Shown here: positions 1 to 8,362 of the stretch, one piece after another
Layout of the letters: each line of letters opens with the position of its first letter
Numbering within the stretch: position 1 is the first letter of the stretch
Assembly: GCA_018712125.1 (NCBI GenBank)
Contig: DVHM01000103.1
Span: 1 to 38,156 of the forward strand
DNA from: Pullilachnospira_A gallistercoris
GTDB lineage: Bacteria > Bacillota > Clostridia > Lachnospirales > Lachnospiraceae
Length of the DNA: 38,156 nucleotides
Direction of reading: 5' to 3'
The notes under the pieces: generated by a model
What the model was told of the DNA's origin: nothing
The model's input: only the letters and a program-made list of their open reading frames with translations
Database searches by the model: none
Translations under genes and position numbers: made by a program

Positions 1-1610
1 CCGCTGTAGCCGTCCGCCTCCAGTCGCTGAACAATCCTGCGGATGGGAACAATACCCTCTCCCCACACGCAGCTTTTGAGAACTCTTCCGTCCAGACATA
101 CGTCCAGACCCTTCTCCCGAACCTTGCGGACATCCTTCAGATGCACATGGCAGATCCGGCTCTTCAGTTTTTCGTAGAACTCCATCGGATCATCCCCCGC
201 CGGAATCATGTTTGCCGTATCGTAGGCCAGGCCGAGCCCCGGCACTGCCGCCAGAATCTCCCGGCACTCCGCGATGGAACTCAGAGGAAGCTGGCAGGTG
301 GGCGTATCCTCGATGCAGATCTTTACCCCGTATTTTCTTCCGGCGATGACCGCCAGACGCAGATACTTGATGGCATTTGCCACCATCTCCTGCCGGGAGG
401 GAAGGCCCGGCATTCTGACCGCCATCTGGGGGAAGGGAACAATCATCAGCATCGAGCAGTTCAGCTCTCTGGCCATAACCAGGGCGTTGTGAATCCCCCG
501 TTTGATGGCACGATCCCTGCCGCGGATCATGGAAATCGTGGAAATCAGGCACTCCAGGCGGATTCCCCTGTCCACAAAGGCCTGCTGCACCTTTGCCGCG
601 CCGCCGTAGAGTTTTACCTCGTGCTCCATTATATCCACACATTCCAGCCCGCTCTCTTTTATCAGACTGCAGAGTTCCTCCAGATTGAGTTTTCTTCTCA
701 TCCGGTCGCGGATCATGGGGAACGTCATCAGGGAAAGCTTCAGTCCCCCCTGATACCGTTCTTTTCCCTTCGCGGAAAATCCCGCTCCCTGGCGGATATT
801 TTTCACGCTGACGCGAATATCCTCCAGCATACTCCCCAGAGAGGCGTCCTGATCCAGGACAAATCCCACCTCATCCAGATCCATCTCCTCCGCTTCCTCG
901 AGAATGTCCGCCAGCGGGATGCTGCCCTCGCCGATGGCTGTGAAACAGGTGGCCCGGGTCCTTGGGCCCGCCCCTTCCCGCACATCCTTGAAGTGGAGAA
1001 TCCGAATCCGGTCCCGGTACTGTCGCATGATCTCCACACAGTCCAGTCCGGCATATTTGACCCAGCCCACATCAAGCTCCACGTCCAGCTCCGGCACTTG
1101 CTCCATCAAAAAGGAGAAGACGTTCTCTCCGCCGCAGTCCTTCCACTCCGCCTCGTGGTTGTGCATCAGAAGGCCGATGCCGTTCTCCCGAAACCGCCGC
1201 GCCGCCTTCTTGAGCTCCGCGACCTCCTTTGCCATCTCCGTGACCGAGGACTGGTTGAAGCTGAGCACGTAGTAGGCGATATCCTGTTCCTTCGCGAAGG
1301 CGATGGCCCGGTCAATGCAGTTTCTCTTCCACCCCGGCCCGGCCATATGGACGCTTCGGATGGCAAAGCCCTCCGCCCGGACCGCGTCAAACATTTCCCC
1401 CGCCGATGCCACAGGCCAGACGCCAGCCGCCTGATCGATCCTGGACATCGTGTAGGTGGAGAGGCGCTCCGCCAGGCCGCCCTCCTTTCCCATAAAGAGC
1501 ACCATGGGCTCAATGGCGGTAATTCCCGCCTCCCGCAGCTCCCCCAGTGTCCCGGAAAAATCCTCCCGCAGAAGCTTTCCGATGCCGAAGGTGTTGACTC
1601 CGATTTTCAT
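1..1610 (-). CDS. Double-domain sugar phosphate isomerase/epimerase (partial)
   Basis: The frame is open from the ATG at 1608-1610 to the left edge, about 536 codons, so the C-terminus is missing. It reads as two consecutive xylose-isomerase-like TIM barrels (AP endonuclease 2 fold). The first covers roughly residues 1-285, with MHNHEAEW, ELDVGWVKYAG and RILHFKDV. The second starts near residue 292 and has KICIEDTPTC, LGLAYDTANM and CHVHLKDV. These are the positions of metal-binding Glu/Asp/His in this family. Single-domain members are about 260-300 residues, so this is a tandem duplication or fusion. In domain 1 the last expected Glu appears as Asp (FVLDQDAS), which may mean altered activity. 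There is no signal peptide. A role in converting a keto- or deoxy-sugar is inferred from the family and from the nearby rhamnosidases; the substrate is unknown. A purine-rich GGGGGAAAG precedes the start. Confidence 0.85.
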   Translation of the reverse strand, partial: MKIGVNTFGIGKLLREDFSGTLGELREAGITAIEPMVLFMGKEGGLAERLSTYTMSRIDQAAGVWPVASAGEMFDAVRAEGFAIRSVHMAGPGWKRNCIDRAIAFAKEQDIAYYVLSFNQSSVTEMAKEVAELKKAARRFRENGIGLLMHNHEAEWKDCGGENVFSFLMEQVPELDVELDVGWVKYAGLDCVEIMRQYRDRIRILHFKDVREGAGPRTRATCFTAIGEGSIPLADILEEAEEMDLDEVGFVLDQDASLGSMLEDIRVSVKNIRQGAGFSAKGKERYQGGLKLSLMTFPMIRDRMRRKLNLEELCSLIKESGLECVDIMEHEVKLYGGAAKVQQAFVDRGIRLECLISTISMIRGRDRAIKRGIHNALVMARELNCSMLMIVPFPQMAVRMPGLPSRQEMVANAIKYLRLAVIAGRKYGVKICIEDTPTCQLPLSSIAECREILAAVPGLGLAYDTANMIPAGDDPMEFYEKLKSRICHVHLKDVRKVREKGLDVCLDGRVLKSCVWGEGIVPIRRIVQRLEADGYS

Positions 1611-1695
1611 GTTTCTTTCCCCCTTTCCGGTCTTTTACCGTAGATATTTTCACTATAATCTGTAGGGACACCCTTCTCCCAGATAATGTAATTTC

Positions 1696-1721
1696 ATTAT
1701 ATCTTATTTTCCCTGGGGAAA
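1696..1721 (-). promoter_or_regulatory. Promoter and possible operator of the isomerase gene
   Basis: On the minus strand a perfect TATAAT lies at 1701-1696, about 90 bases before the isomerase start. No good -35 box is present at 17 bases. Just upstream is a perfect inverted repeat TTTCCC-TG-GGGAAA (1708-1721), placed in the spacer where a regulator could act. The -10 is clear; the operator role is inference. Confidence 0.5.
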
Positions 1722-2218
1722 CTATTCAATTTCTACAACTTTTATCTTTTTCCGGGGATAGCGTCGGTGGCAATCCTGAATCGATGCTGCGAATGCAAGC
1801 GAATGGACGTACCGGATCTGCGCGGCATGAAAAGAGTAAAATCATGTGGAACGGGCAGAAAACAGACTTTTTCCGGACTGACCGTAGAAGTATCCTCGGT
1901 TATACCGCCATGATACAATTTCTGATCTCGCGACCGTACTTTTTTCACAGGGTGTACCGCAACCAGACAGCTTTGGGTCACATGACCGTAGAGACGTTCA
2001 CTTTATACGGTAGAGAAAATTGGAATTGATAAAATAGTGGTATGACGCCAGATAAATCTACCACCAAAAACATTGATTTTTCAATGATAACCGTACTCTC
2101 CCTTGACAAAGGCACACACGGTTGAGGAATAATCGAGAAATCGACGCGCAGGACGAGAGACAAGAAGAAAGACAGCGCCAGTAAACACGAAAAAAGGCAG
2201 CGCCAGTAAATAAAAGAA
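1722..2218. other. Stretch without a convincing gene
   Basis: About 500 bases with only short overlapping frames on both strands that lack good ribosome sites and resemble nothing known. It holds some structure: an inverted repeat GTGGTA/TACCAC around 2038-2065, a perfect hairpin CATTGA-TTTT-TCAATG at 2071-2086, and a near-direct repeat of CAGCGCCAGTAAA around 2174-2210. ACCGTA recurs several times between about 1880 and 2100. It could be decayed coding DNA or could encode a small RNA. Neither is shown. Confidence 0.4.
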
Positions 2219-2362
2219 TCAGAACAGCAGTTTCTCCAGAAGAAGCCGGAAAAAAGAAAAACCGGGAGCGCCGAGCACTGCCGCAGCGATCCGGAGAATG
2301 ATAAAAAGCCACGGATACCGTTTTCGCAGATAGGTCATCATGATTTTTGCCGCTCTCATCAT
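2219..2362 (-). CDS. Small basic membrane peptide, 47 residues
   Basis: The start at 2360-2362 is chosen because GGAGG sits six bases before it; the frame runs further upstream but without a ribosome site. The N-terminus is basic (MMRAAKIMMTYLRKRYP), followed by about 20 hydrophobic residues (WLFIILRIAAAVLGAPG) and an amphipathic tail ending LLLEKLLF. It should insert in the membrane. A stem CCGCG/CGCGG (2377-2394) lies directly upstream of the ribosome site in the leader and could mask it. The gene is divergent from the Xre regulator at 2526, with a nested dyad between them. The layout resembles a regulated membrane-active peptide (toxin, bacteriocin-like or stress peptide). I do not recognise a family, so the function is unknown. 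Confidence 0.5.
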   Translation of the reverse strand: MMRAAKIMMTYLRKRYPWLFIILRIAAAVLGAPGFSFFRLLLEKLLF

Positions 2363-2452
2363 CTTCCGCCTCCGGGCCGCGACCTTTTTCGCGGTTCTTG
2401 TCTCGCAGTTCTTCCGATTTAAATTTTTATCAACAGGAATCAAAAATCATTT

Positions 2453-2495
2453 TAGTACAAATATTTACTAAAGTTAATAGTAAAAATGTGTACTA
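2453..2495. promoter_or_regulatory. Nested dyad, probable Xre operator
   Basis: Two perfect inverted repeats share one centre at 2474. The outer pair is TAGTACA (2453-2459) with TGTACTA (2489-2495); the inner pair is TTTACTA (2464-2470) with TAGTAAA (2478-2484). The two half-sites on each side are alike (AGTACA and TTACTA). This lies 30 bases before the Xre gene and about 90 bases before the divergent peptide gene, as expected of an autoregulated operator. The symmetry is directly visible; the ligand is inferred. Confidence 0.65.
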
Positions 2496-2525
2496 TGTTA
2501 CCCTGTCTGTAAAGGGGAAATCGTT

Positions 2526-2741
2526 ATGGATCCATTGTTTTATGTGAAAAGAATACGGGATCTGCGGGAGGATCACGATCTGACTCAGCAGCAGGTTGCC
2601 GATTATCTCGGCACTTCCCAGACCATGTACGCCAGATACGAAAGGGGCGCAAATGAGCTGCCGATTCGTCATCTGCTCGCCCTCTGCGCCCTCTATCACG
2701 TCTCAGCCGACTATATTCTCGGCCTGAAAAGCACCCGGTAA
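2526..2741 (+). CDS. Small Xre-family HTH transcriptional regulator
   Basis: This 71-residue protein is almost entirely a Cro/C1-type helix-turn-helix. RIRDLREDHDLTQQQVADYL forms helices 1-2, and LGTSQTMYARYERGANELP the recognition helix and the next turn. It ends with the typical ALCALYHVSADYILGL. There is no effector or protease domain, so it probably acts as a DNA-binding dimer. A purine-rich AAAGGGG lies eight bases before the ATG. A strong nested dyad lies just upstream, suggesting autoregulation and control of the divergent 47-residue membrane peptide. It converges on the GH78 gene with only 12 bases between the stop codons. The family is certain; the target genes are inferred. Confidence 0.9.
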   Translation: MDPLFYVKRIRDLREDHDLTQQQVADYLGTSQTMYARYERGANELPIRHLLALCALYHVSADYILGLKSTR

Positions 2742-2753
2742 CACCTCTGAAAC

Positions 2754-5300
2754 TCATTTCGCCTCATCAGGAAAAAGAAAGGTATACTCCCCCGGCTCCA
2801 GTTCCCGCTCTCCATCCGGCAGCGTCACCACCGCTCTGCTGTTTGATGGGATGACAAAGGAGAACCGGATGCCATCCTGTGTGTACTCCCACCCGGAGCT
2901 GACCTTTCCCAGCGGAGAGTCGTAGATTCCCTTCGCGTACCCCAGCCGCCGGTCGGGATAGGGATGAATCCGCAGTCTGCCGTCCTCCACCCGGATACCG
3001 CACACACAGTCCATCAGCCATCCCGCGATCGCTCCGTAGGAATAATGATTAAAGGAATCTTTTCTGCTGCCATCCTCGCCGTAGGCATACCAGTTCTCCG
3101 GGATCGTCGTGGCCCCCTGCAGAACAGAGTAGAGCCATCCCGGCGCCTCCCTCTGCAAAAGGAGATCATAGGCGGTCTTCGCCTGACCGTTCTCCGTCAG
3201 CACCCGGCAGAGTTCGTGGGTTGTCAAAAATCCGGTATTCAGCTTTCCGCCATTCTCGGCAATCTTCTCTGCCAGAGACTCCGCCGTCCGGGGCTTTTCC
3301 TCCTCCGTCAGCATCCCCAGCGCGATGGGACGGACATAGCGGCACTGCCGCTTCGGCTCCTCGATCTTCCCGTTCTTCAGAAACAGATACCGGTAAGCCT
3401 CCTTCGCCTTCCCGCTGACCTCGCGAAAATATGCCGCATCCTCTGATTTTCCCAGGCTCTCCGCCATCTCAGCCACCAGCGCGCAGCCGTAAGACAGATA
3501 GGAGGAGCTGAGTTCCAGATCTCCGTGGGTCATAAGATTTACCATGTAGGGCACCACATCCTGCCCCGGCTCCAGCCACTCGCCCCAGAGCCATCCGTTG
3601 TCCAGCAGATAGGAGCGCAGCTCCTTCGGCACCTTGCGCCGGTTCGCCAGCCGCAGCTTTCTCGACTTCTTTATCTGAAACCGCATCCAGTCCGCGATCT
3701 GCCCGTAAAATTCCTCTGTCAGCGTATGGTCGTCGTACCGCTTTTCCAGATAATAGGGAACAATCTCAAAGGAGTCGCACCAGCCGATGCCGCCGTCTGG
3801 ATTGCTCTGCTTCCGGCTGTTCATGGGAGCGATCTGCGCCACACATCCCTCCGGTGTCTGGGTGGCCGCCTGCTCCCGGATCCATTTCGCGTAGACCGGA
3901 TAGCAGTCCATCAGATACATGGCCGTGCGGATGTATGCCTGGCAGTCCCCGGAGTAACCGGACTTCTCCCTGGTGGGGCAGTCCGTGGGAATATCAATGA
4001 AATTTCCCTTCATGCTCCAGAGGGCGTTGCGAAACAGTTGGTTTACTTCCGGCACCCCGCAGGAAAACTCCCCGGTGGTAAGCATATCGGAGTAGATGGC
4101 CACCGCCTGGAAGTCCGCCGGATCAACATCAAAATCCGCCTCCACCAGCACATACCGGAATCCCATGTAAGTCTTGGTGGGATGGTAAAGATTTCTTCCC
4201 TCCCGGCACCGGTAGACAACCTTCTGCTCCGTGCGCACCTTGGGCGCCTGGAAATTTTCAATCGTAAAATTCCCGTCGCCGTCCAGCGTCTCCCCATGGG
4301 TCAGGGTAATGGTCTGCCCGGCTTTCGCCTCCAGATCCAGCCGCACATACCCCACCAGATTCTGTCCGAAATCCAGCACCTTTTCGCCTTTCGGCGTGAT
4401 GATCAGCTTCGCCGCAAAGACCTCCTTCGGCAAAATCGGCACCGTGTCCACGCAGATCAGATTGTCGTATCCGAAATCCTCCCGCTTCACGCCGTGGTAT
4501 GTCATGGTCTCCGCCCGCGTCGCGTCATACTCCTCCCCGGCCATCAGGTCATTTCTGCCCAGAGGGCCGTCGTTGCTGGCCTCCCAGGTCTCATCGGTGA
4601 CAAGCACCGGCTCCCTGTCCACTTCCAGCTGGCAGAGCAGGGCCACATCCGTCCCGTAGACGTTCCGGTTCTGGTCGTATCCCATAGATCCGCGGTGCCA
4701 TCCGTCTCCCAGGGTAACCACAATCTCGTTCTCTCCTTCCTGTAAAAACGGCGTCACATCCAGCGTCTCCACCATCAGGCGCCGGTTCTCCTGGGTTGTC
4801 CCGGGCATCAGCTGCAGATCGGCGGCCTCCCGTCCGTTGAGATATACGTTGCAGATCCCGTGGGATGTGATATACAGCACGGCATCCCCCGGATCCTGCA
4901 CATCAAATTTTTTTCTCAGATAACTGCCCGGTTTGCGCTCCTTCGGATCGCAGGTAAGTTCCGGATTGATCCACAGAGCCTTCCAGGCCTCCCGCTCGAT
5001 GCCGGTCATGACATCCAGCGTCGCCCCCTGGCCCTCCTTTCCGCTCTCATCCCAGATCCGCAGCACAATCTGTGCCCTGCTGCGCCAGGGGATTCTTTTT
5101 TTCAACCGGCAGAACATGTCATGGGAAGAAACCTTTCCCGTAGTCTCCAGAAGTTCTCCATTTTTTGTCTTTACCTCCACCTGATAGGCACTCTGGCGGA
5201 TTCCGCCCTCCAGCCGCCAGCTGACCCGCAGATTTTCCCCGTCAATTCCGACGGGCCTGCTCAGATGATTGACCTGCAGATGATACGCTCTCATTTCCAT
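2754..5300 (-). CDS. Alpha-L-rhamnosidase, GH78
   Basis: An 848-residue GH78 enzyme that removes terminal alpha-L-rhamnose. The N-terminal beta domains include an Ig-like start (SWRLEGGIRQSAYQVEV) and the jelly-roll signature LYITSHGICNVYLNGREA. The conserved DFGQNLVGYVRLDLEAKAG follows, then the (alpha/alpha)6 catalytic domain with IPTDCPTREKSGYSGD. The Asp/Glu-rich stretch around residues 440-450 holds the expected general acid region. A C-terminal beta domain closes the protein. There is no signal peptide, so it acts in the cytoplasm. The frame is open a further 62 codons upstream, but that part is AT-rich, lies over the divergent promoter region and looks non-coding; AAAGGA ten bases before the ATG at 5300 decides the start. 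It is divergent from the GH106-like gene. A second GH78 lies at 30811-33417. Confidence 0.93.
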   Translation of the reverse strand: MEMRAYHLQVNHLSRPVGIDGENLRVSWRLEGGIRQSAYQVEVKTKNGELLETTGKVSSHDMFCRLKKRIPWRSRAQIVLRIWDESGKEGQGATLDVMTGIEREAWKALWINPELTCDPKERKPGSYLRKKFDVQDPGDAVLYITSHGICNVYLNGREAADLQLMPGTTQENRRLMVETLDVTPFLQEGENEIVVTLGDGWHRGSMGYDQNRNVYGTDVALLCQLEVDREPVLVTDETWEASNDGPLGRNDLMAGEEYDATRAETMTYHGVKREDFGYDNLICVDTVPILPKEVFAAKLIITPKGEKVLDFGQNLVGYVRLDLEAKAGQTITLTHGETLDGDGNFTIENFQAPKVRTEQKVVYRCREGRNLYHPTKTYMGFRYVLVEADFDVDPADFQAVAIYSDMLTTGEFSCGVPEVNQLFRNALWSMKGNFIDIPTDCPTREKSGYSGDCQAYIRTAMYLMDCYPVYAKWIREQAATQTPEGCVAQIAPMNSRKQSNPDGGIGWCDSFEIVPYYLEKRYDDHTLTEEFYGQIADWMRFQIKKSRKLRLANRRKVPKELRSYLLDNGWLWGEWLEPGQDVVPYMVNLMTHGDLELSSSYLSYGCALVAEMAESLGKSEDAAYFREVSGKAKEAYRYLFLKNGKIEEPKRQCRYVRPIALGMLTEEEKPRTAESLAEKIAENGGKLNTGFLTTHELCRVLTENGQAKTAYDLLLQREAPGWLYSVLQGATTIPENWYAYGEDGSRKDSFNHYSYGAIAGWLMDCVCGIRVEDGRLRIHPYPDRRLGYAKGIYDSPLGKVSSGWEYTQDGIRFSFVIPSNSRAVVTLPDGERELEPGEYTFLFPDEAK

Positions 5301-5375
5301 AATATCTGATTCCTTTCTCCCTGTATAGCCTCTTGTACACGACGCCAGCCTCGAGTAATAATTGTATTTTATCAG

Positions 5376-5385
5376 GAAATATTTC
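5376..5385. promoter_or_regulatory. Palindrome in the divergent GH78/GH106 control region
   Basis: A perfect 10-base palindrome GAAATATTTC lies between the two divergent glycosidase genes, just upstream of the plus-strand -35 box. On the minus strand it falls where a -35 for GH78 would lie, with TACAAT (5369-5364) as a possible -10. It could bind a shared regulator. No regulator gene is adjacent. Confidence 0.35.
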
Positions 5386-5392
5386 AAACATC

Positions 5393-5421
5393 TTGTAATA
5401 CTGTCTGCCTTTTTGTAAAAT
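5393..5421 (+). promoter_or_regulatory. Promoter of the GH106-like gene
   Basis: TTGTAA (5393-5398), a 17-base spacer and TAAAAT (5416-5421) form a good sigma-A promoter about 34 bases before the start codon. It is followed by a strong AAAGGGAGG ribosome site (5441-5449). Confidence 0.6.
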
Positions 5422-5454
5422 TGTAATAGATTTTTTAGCAAAAGGGAGGTTTTT

Positions 5455-8271
5455 ATGAACGAGACTGTACAACAACTGTTAAACAACCAGGGGGAGAATT
5501 ATATTCTTCCCTTTTTCTGGCAGCACGGCGAGACGGAGGAAGTGCTCCGGGAATACATGGCCGCAATCGACGCGTCCAACATCAAAGCCGTCTGTGTGGA
5601 GAGCCGTCCCCACCCGGATTTCTGTGGCGAGAAATGGTGGCAGGACATGGATGTGATTCTGGATGAGGCCAGAAAGCGCCACATGAAGGTATGGATTCTG
5701 GACGACAGCCACTTCCCCACCGGCTTTGCCAACGGGGCGCTGAAGGATTATCCCGACTGCTACTGCCGCCAGAGCATCTGCTGCCGCGCCTACGACCTGA
5801 GCGCTGAGGACTGCGCCGGGCTGACCGTCTCCGGCGGGGGACAGCGGAAACTCCACATCGGAGCGGAGCAGATCGCCCATCCCAATCCCTTCGAGAAAAA
5901 TATGATCGAGAATTTTGTTCTGAAAGAGCCGGGCCGCGTCTTTGACGACGACCGCCTGTTCTCCCTCTGGGCCATCCGCAGGGACGAGAACGCCGACGGT
6001 TTTTCCGATCCCGCATGGCGGATCGATCTCGCGCCGATGATTGCGGACGGGGAGCTGGACTGGGAAGTCCCCGAGGGAAACTGGAAAGTCTACGCCCTGC
6101 ATCTCACCCGAAACATGGGCTTTCACCGCACCTATATCAACATGATGGACGCCAGTTCCTGCCATGTCCTGATCGACGCCGTCTATGAGCCTCACTGGGA
6201 GCACTATGAGGCGGATTTCGGGGCCACCATCGCCGGGTTCTTCTCCGACGAGCCGGAACTGGGCAACGGCCATCTCTACGATTGGAACGATCCCTACGGC
6301 CATATCAGCGACTATCCCTGGAGCGAGGAACTGGAAACGGATCTGGCGGAGAAAATGCACGGCGACGCCGGCTGGATGCTCTCCCTGCTCTTTGAAAATG
6401 ACGCGGATAACGATCTGACCGCCAAGGTGCGCTACGCCTTCATGGATTCCGTCAGCAGCCTGGTGAGAAAAGATTTCTCCTATCAGCTCGGCGACTGGTG
6501 CCGGCAGCACGGCGTACAGTATATCGGTCATGTGATTGAGGACAACAACCACCACAGCCGCACCGCCTCCTCCCTGGGCCACTATTTCCGGGGACTCCAG
6601 GGACAGGATATGTCCGGCATCGACGACATCGGCGGACAGGTCTATCCCCAGGGCGAACACGACACCTACGACCAGGGCATGTTCCAGGCGAGAAACGGCG
6701 AGTTCTACCACTTTGTTCTCGGCAAACTGGGGGCTTCCGCCGCGGCCATCGAACCCGCCAAGGAGGGCCGGGCCATGTGCGAGATCTTCGGCAACTACGG
6801 CTGGCAGGAGGGCGTGCGCCTGGAGAAGTATCTGGCGGACCACTTCCTGGTGCGGGGTATCAATCACTATGTCCCCCACGCTTTTACCGCCAAGGATTAC
6901 CCCGATCCCGACTGTCCGCCCCATTTTTACGCTCACGGCCACAATCCTCAGTACCGTCATTTCGGCTGGCTGATGAAGTATATGAACCGGGTCTGCAACC
7001 TGATCTCCGGCGGGCATCACTCCGCCCCTGTGGCTGTGATCTACTCCGGCGAGGGCGACTGGACCGGAAAGTATATGAACATTGACGCCATCGGCGCGGC
7101 GTTGACGGAACACCAGATTGAGTACGATATTGTTCCCCAGGATGTGTTTGCCATTCCTGAATTCTACCGTACCTTCATCGGAAACCATGTCCTGAAAGTC
7201 AACACCCAGACCTACCGGGCTGTCGTGGTTCCCTACATGCAGTACATCACAAAGGCCCTGGCCGAGACCATAACGGTGCTGAACTCCGAGGGTATCCCCG
7301 TGCTGTTTGCGGACAAAGCGCCGGAGGGCATCTGCGACACGCCGGCTGTATCCGCCGACGGCGTTAAGGATAGCCGAACCGTTGAGACAGACGCGGCGCT
7401 GATCGCCGCTGTGAAAAAGTACGCGAAGGTCCTTTCGGTGTCCGACCTGGCAGGCGCTCCCGAGCTGGCCGGCATCGCCGAGGTAAACTTTGCCCCTGCC
7501 GACGTCTTCCTGCGCTGCTATCACTATCTGCACAACGACGGCAGTTCCGTCTACATGCTGGTAAACGAGGGAACGGAAGTCTGGAGGGGAACCGTGACTT
7601 TCGCCGCGGAAAAGGAAAATGACGCTGCGGTTTACGGATATGACGCCTGGGAAAACATCTGCTATCCGGCGGATATCGACCGGACAACCGGCGCCTGGGA
7701 GATCGCCCTGGAACCGCTGCAGAGCCGCATGGTAATCTTCGACGCCACCGCAAAGGCCGCGGACATCGGCACAAAACTGTGTCTTCGCGCCATTGACCGC
7801 CTGGCATCCGCATCCGGAGAGGAAATCGCTCTCGCCGCTTCCTCCTGGAAACGAAGCACCTGCGCCGGCATCGACTATCCGGCATTCGAAAATACAAAAG
7901 AAATTTCCCTGCCCGATCCCCTGGCCGAGGAGGAGCCGGAATTTTCCGGATTTGTGCGCTATGAGAACACGCTGCAGGTTGACGAAAAACTCCTTGCCAA
8001 CCGGGATCAGCGGCTGCTCCTGGAGATTACTGACGCCCACGAGGGTGTGGAAGTCTTTGTCAACGATCAAAGCCTCGGCATCCAGATCGTACCTACCTAC
8101 TGCTTCGACCTGACCGACGCCCTCGTCGCCGGCGACAATGCCATCCACATCGAGGTGGCCACCACCCTGGAACGGGAAAATTATTCGGTTCCCCAGCAGA
8201 TGGGTCTTCCCAAGCCGGAACCGAAGGATCCCTCCGGCATCAGCGGCGAAGTACATCTGTATCTGGTTTAA
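5455..8271 (+). CDS. GH106-like glycoside hydrolase, likely rhamnosidase
   Basis: A 938-residue enzyme. The N-terminus (YILPFFWQHGE, then VCVESRPHPDF near residues 46-56 and KVWILDDSHFPTG near 80-92) matches the TIM-barrel start of GH106-type alpha-L-rhamnosidase-like proteins. The acidic signature FFSDEPELGNG (Asp265, Glu266, Glu268) probably holds active-site or metal residues. A helical barrel and a beta-rich linker follow. The C-terminus (about 820-938) looks like a galactose-binding beta-sandwich with GVEVFVNDQSLG and NAIHIEVATTLE. There is no signal peptide. AAAGGGAGG five bases upstream fixes the start. It is transcribed away from a GH78 rhamnosidase, which supports a rhamnose-glycoside substrate. 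The family call comes from memory of sequence patterns; the specificity is inferred. The long antisense frame opposite is not a gene. Confidence 0.8.
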   Translation: MNETVQQLLNNQGENYILPFFWQHGETEEVLREYMAAIDASNIKAVCVESRPHPDFCGEKWWQDMDVILDEARKRHMKVWILDDSHFPTGFANGALKDYPDCYCRQSICCRAYDLSAEDCAGLTVSGGGQRKLHIGAEQIAHPNPFEKNMIENFVLKEPGRVFDDDRLFSLWAIRRDENADGFSDPAWRIDLAPMIADGELDWEVPEGNWKVYALHLTRNMGFHRTYINMMDASSCHVLIDAVYEPHWEHYEADFGATIAGFFSDEPELGNGHLYDWNDPYGHISDYPWSEELETDLAEKMHGDAGWMLSLLFENDADNDLTAKVRYAFMDSVSSLVRKDFSYQLGDWCRQHGVQYIGHVIEDNNHHSRTASSLGHYFRGLQGQDMSGIDDIGGQVYPQGEHDTYDQGMFQARNGEFYHFVLGKLGASAAAIEPAKEGRAMCEIFGNYGWQEGVRLEKYLADHFLVRGINHYVPHAFTAKDYPDPDCPPHFYAHGHNPQYRHFGWLMKYMNRVCNLISGGHHSAPVAVIYSGEGDWTGKYMNIDAIGAALTEHQIEYDIVPQDVFAIPEFYRTFIGNHVLKVNTQTYRAVVVPYMQYITKALAETITVLNSEGIPVLFADKAPEGICDTPAVSADGVKDSRTVETDAALIAAVKKYAKVLSVSDLAGAPELAGIAEVNFAPADVFLRCYHYLHNDGSSVYMLVNEGTEVWRGTVTFAAEKENDAAVYGYDAWENICYPADIDRTTGAWEIALEPLQSRMVIFDATAKAADIGTKLCLRAIDRLASASGEEIALAASSWKRSTCAGIDYPAFENTKEISLPDPLAEEEPEFSGFVRYENTLQVDEKLLANRDQRLLLEITDAHEGVEVFVNDQSLGIQIVPTYCFDLTDALVAGDNAIHIEVATTLERENYSVPQQMGLPKPEPKDPSGISGEVHLYLV

Positions 8272-8320
8272 CCCGGATCAGAGCTCTGCACCCTGTATCC
8301 AAATATCCGTGCAGACACAG

Positions 8321-8358
8321 CGAAGGCGCAGCTTTTACACTGCGCCTTCGTTCTTTTT
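8321..8358 (+). terminator. Intrinsic terminator after the GH106-like gene
   Basis: A perfect 11-base stem CGAAGGCGCAG / CTGCGCCTTCG (8321-8331 and 8340-8350) with an eight-base loop is followed by TTCTTTTTA. It lies 50 bases after the stop codon. On the other strand there is no U-run, so it serves the plus strand. Confidence 0.9.
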
Positions 8359-8362
8359 ATCT

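Noticed and set aside
141..1643. A 500-codon plus-strand frame over the isomerase gene
   Set aside because: It lacks a ribosome site and domains. The minus strand carries clear TIM-barrel motifs for the whole length.
5301..5486. 62 further N-terminal codons for the first GH78
   Set aside because: The stretch is AT-rich, encodes no family sequence, overlaps the divergent gene and its promoter, and a ribosome site supports the ATG at 5300.
5479..8256. A 925-codon open frame antisense to the GH106-like gene
   Set aside because: Its product has no known motif, while the plus strand has a strong promoter, ribosome site, family motifs and terminator. High-GC codon use on one strand often opens the other.
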